Origin: Liquorilactobacillus capillatus DSM 19910
Lineage (GTDB): Bacteria > Bacillota > Bacilli > Lactobacillales > Lactobacillaceae
DNA length: 47,831 nucleotides
Direction of reading: 5' to 3'
Assembly (NCBI RefSeq): GCF_001434915.1
Contig: NZ_AZEF01000022.1
Coordinates: 1 to 47,831 of the forward strand
A model generated the notes under the pieces. It was not told the DNA's origin. It saw nothing but the letters and a program-made list of their open reading frames with translations, and did no database searches. This document shows, in pieces, positions 45,541-47,831 of the stretch (position 1 is the stretch's first letter; each line of letters starts with the position of its first letter). A program made the translations under genes and the position numbers.

Positions 45541-46803
45541 ATGGAAGCTAAAGAAATCCAGATTGTAGGTGGAGAATTATTGACGCCTAATATGCCGATT
45601 ATTCCCTTTATCGCCGGAGATGGGATCGGACCTGAGATTTGGGCTGCAGCTAGAAGAGTTTTTGATGCAGCCGTGGAAAAGTCATATGCTAATAAGCGAA
45701 AAGTCAAATGGCTACCCGTACTTGCTGGGCAAAAAGCGTTTGATGAAACAGGTGAATGGCTGCCAAAAGAGACACTTACGACTTTGAAAAAATATTTAGT
45801 TGCTATTAAGGGACCTTTGACGACGCCGGTTGGTAAGGGGCATCGTTCTATTAACGTAACTTTACGCCAAGAACTTGACTTATTTGCTTGCTTTAGACCA
45901 GTAAAGTATTATCCAGGGACACCTTCTCCAGTTAAAGAACCAGAGCAAGTCGATATAGCAGTTTTTCGGGAAAATACGGAAGATATTTATGCGGGGATTG
46001 ATTTTGCACCGGGGAGTAAAGCAACACAAGAACTATTAACACTGCTGCAAAAAGAAGGTCTGGCTGGTAGAGTGCGGTTTCCTAAAACGTCAGCTTTTGC
46101 ACTCAAACCAATCTCAAGCGAAGGAACGAAACGTTTAGTCAGTGCGGCAATTACGTATGCACTTGAACATGATTTACAGCATGTGACACTTGTGCATAAG
46201 GGAAACATCATGAAAAAGACTGAAGGCGGTTTTAAAAAGTGGGGTTATGAAATAGCTGAAAGTTTTGGAAATAAGGTCTATCCCTTGACTCACTATGAAA
46301 GGCTACAGGAAAAAGAAGGTGAGCAAGCGGCACGAGTGGAGTTGATAGCTGCTAAAAAGGCAGGAAAGGTTATTATTAATGATATAATAGCAGACAATTT
46401 TTTCCAGCAGGCGTTGCTGCAGCCAGCTAAATTCGATGTTGTTGCGACACCTAATTTAAATGGTGATTATATTTCTGACGCTTTAGCAGCTCAAGTCGGC
46501 GGGATCGGTATCTCTCCGGGAGCAAATATTAATTATCAAACAGGACAAGCAATTTTTGAAGCAACTCATGGAACAGCACCGCAATTTGCAGGGTTAAATA
46601 AATTAAATCCCACATCATTGATTCTTTCAGGAGCAATGATGTTTGAGTATATCGGTTGGAAAGAAACAGCCAAGTTGATTGAACAGGCAGTTGCAGATGC
46701 GATTGCACAGCATTATGTCACTGTAGATTTTGCACAAAAAATAACGGGAGCACATGAGTTGGGGACAAGTGAATATGCTGATTATCTTATTAGTAAAATA
46801 TGA
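45541..46803 (+). CDS. icd: Isocitrate dehydrogenase, 420 aa, unusual cofactor residues
   Basis: Oxidises isocitrate to 2-oxoglutarate, the precursor of glutamate. Substrate residues are visible: [20 protein letters not shown] with Ser103 (the phosphorylatable serine of E. coli Icd), Arg109, Arg119, Lys222 and Asp281. The cofactor loop reads [17 protein letters not shown], with Gln348 and Phe349 in place of the Lys-Tyr that bind the 2'-phosphate of NADP. Val395 and Gln399 replace the Tyr and Arg. The enzyme may prefer NAD. AAAGGAG at 16 bp after citZ; last gene of the operon. Confidence 0.95.
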   Translation: MEAKEIQIVGGELLTPNMPIIPFIAGDGIGPEIWAAARRVFDAAVEKSYANKRKVKWLPVLAGQKAFDETGEWLPKETLTTLKKYLVAIKGPLTTPVGKGHRSINVTLRQELDLFACFRPVKYYPGTPSPVKEPEQVDIAVFRENTEDIYAGIDFAPGSKATQELLTLLQKEGLAGRVRFPKTSAFALKPISSEGTKRLVSAAITYALEHDLQHVTLVHKGNIMKKTEGGFKKWGYEIAESFGNKVYPLTHYERLQEKEGEQAARVELIAAKKAGKVIINDIIADNFFQQALLQPAKFDVVATPNLNGDYISDALAAQVGGIGISPGANINYQTGQAIFEATHGTAPQFAGLNKLNPTSLILSGAMMFEYIGWKETAKLIEQAVADAIAQHYVTVDFAQKITGAHELGTSEYADYLISKI

Positions 46804-47171
46804 AGAAGTGCTTATCTATTGCGGTATACCGGAGAGGCGATTTGCAACGTAGTGGATGCTTAGGGATAATAAGAGGCCTTATAATCGGTATGTCTTACAA
46901 TGTTTAGAGGAACTAAATATTAAAGAACTTACCACATGGCTTTAAGCAAAAAAGAAGACAGAAATACTTTTTTTATTAATTCCAGTGAATAAGTGGAAAT
47001 ATTTACATCCTTGCCTACTGGCACTAATTAGATAGAGTAAAAAGAAATCGATGTAACCGATATTTGTTATTTATTCACATCTATACCTATGGTAATTGAA
47101 CACAAAAATAATTAACTTTATCTTTAGCTAAGAAACGTTAAGAGGCTATTATAAGCTGTCAAATAACGCCT
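46804..47171. other. Intergenic region after icd with a short protein-like tail
   Basis: No ribosome binding site or complete gene. At 46856-46945 a 29-codon frame (MLRDNKRPYNRYVLQCLEEL, then NIKELTTWL) reads like the end of a real protein, but its frame is closed by TAG just upstream. It may be a gene remnant. The family was not recognised. Confidence 0.35.
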
Positions 47172-47207
47172 AAAAAGAGCAAGCAAAGAATCATTGCTTG
47201 CTCTTTT
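47172..47207. terminator. Hairpin before the XRE gene
   Basis: AAAAAGAGCAAGCA and TGCTTGCTCTTTT form a stem followed by T's. It ends transcripts entering from either side. Confidence 0.7.
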
Positions 47208-47250
47208 CGTATTTTATTGGCACAATTATTTTGAAATTAGGAGGGTGTTT

Positions 47251-47799
47251 ATGAAATTTGGTGATCGTCTTAAAAACGCAAGAACAGAAATGAATCTAAC
47301 GCAAGAACAAGTGGCTAATGATTTCTTTATTACTAGACAAACAATTTCTAGTTGGGAAAATGAAAAAACTTACCCGGATATTGCTAGCTTAATTAAATTA
47401 AGTGACTATTACCACGTTTCACTAGATATTTTATTAAAGGAAGATACTGGTATGAAAGAATACTTAAAAAAAGATCTTATTAGAAAAAAATTGAAAAAAA
47501 TTACGACTGTTTCTGCTACTTTAAATCTAATAGTAACTGTTATGTTACTCCTTTGGACTGCAGGTTTCTTCAAACCATTTGCGACTATCCTTTTTATTGT
47601 AGCTATAGCAATTAATATTGGTTTACTTAGTAAACTACAAGAATTTTCAGCAGAACTAAAGAGTACAACAGAAAAATCAACTAAAAAAGAAAAAACTAAA
47701 ACGGCTTTTTATTTAAGCTTAGTAGCAATATTATTTCTAGTTTATGTTTTCTTTGCGTTGGATCTGTCCATAGGGGAGTGTTTAAATAATTATGTGTAA
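47251..47799 (+). CDS. XRE-family regulator with C-terminal membrane helices, 182 aa
   Basis: An N-terminal helix-turn-helix domain (about residues 1-65, MKFGDRLKNARTEMNLTQEQ and TRQTISSWENEKTYPDI) is followed by two membrane helices near 87-130 and a third near 155-176, separated by a charged loop. Such membrane-anchored regulators often respond to envelope or bacteriocin signals. I start at the ATG at 47251, preceded by AGGAGGGTG, not at an upstream frame start. Target genes would lie beyond the window edge. Confidence 0.85.
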   Translation: MKFGDRLKNARTEMNLTQEQVANDFFITRQTISSWENEKTYPDIASLIKLSDYYHVSLDILLKEDTGMKEYLKKDLIRKKLKKITTVSATLNLIVTVMLLLWTAGFFKPFATILFIVAIAINIGLLSKLQEFSAELKSTTEKSTKKEKTKTAFYLSLVAILFLVYVFFALDLSIGECLNNYV

Positions 47800-47831
47800 A
47801 TGAATTATTGGGAATTGAAAAAGGGAAGCCT

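Noticed and set aside
46856-46945. 29-codon frame after icd
   Set aside because: No ribosome binding site and a stop just upstream; kept only as a possible remnant inside the intergenic entry.

Overview
The window is a low-GC Firmicutes chromosome segment carrying the replication origin. Gene content (GTG-start dnaA, B. subtilis-type oriC, PepO, NhaC-type T-box transporters, LrgAB/LytSR, a PnuC transporter) points to Lactobacillales, most likely Lactobacillaceae. This is judged from gene content and protein style only, without a database search.

Layout. 1-1.7 kb: decayed prophage, with a head-tail connector gene and a major-capsid gene broken by an in-frame stop. 1.8-3.3 kb: a 46-residue ORF, an aldo/keto reductase, and a lone, unusual tRNA-Asn with its own promoter and terminator. 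3.4-7.3 kb (minus strand): a tight five-gene operon. It encodes a P1B-type ATPase whose membrane motif lacks the usual Cys-Pro-Cys, three companion proteins that look like relatives of HMA_2 metal-handling domains, and a small one-helix membrane protein. It resembles ferrosome (fez) clusters and is the most interesting system here. 7.4-11.2 kb: two divergent NhaC-family transporters, each behind a T-box whose specifier codon reads UAC (Tyr). 11.2-13.6 kb: a hotdog thioesterase, a 40-residue ORF, and purA with a clear promoter and PurBox-like sites.

13.8-29.4 kb (minus strand): dnaB, rplI, gdpP, pnuC, rpsR-ssb-rpsF, gyrA, gyrB, recF, yaaA, dnaN and dnaA, the canonical order around a Firmicutes origin. 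oriC is bipartite. One DnaA-box cluster lies upstream of dnaA (about 29.42-29.72 kb). The other lies between dnaA and dnaN (27.86-28.01 kb) and contains the double box, GC stretch, DnaA-trio and AT-rich unwinding element seen in B. subtilis. rpmH, rnpA and yidC leave the origin on the plus strand. jag, normally next to yidC, is displaced by a minus-strand insertion of pepO and an aldo/keto reductase.

35.5-47.8 kb: an OhrR-like regulator with Cys15, lrgAB with the lytSR two-component pair, a possible structured small RNA, a MerR regulator, and a VOC/glyoxalase-like protein. Then comes an acnA-citZ-icd operon, the oxidative TCA branch that makes 2-oxoglutarate for glutamate. The window ends with an XRE-type membrane-anchored regulator. 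Two copies of a near-consensus parS (16 bp, one base off) lie on either side of oriC. No rRNA, CRISPR array or intact insertion sequence was seen.
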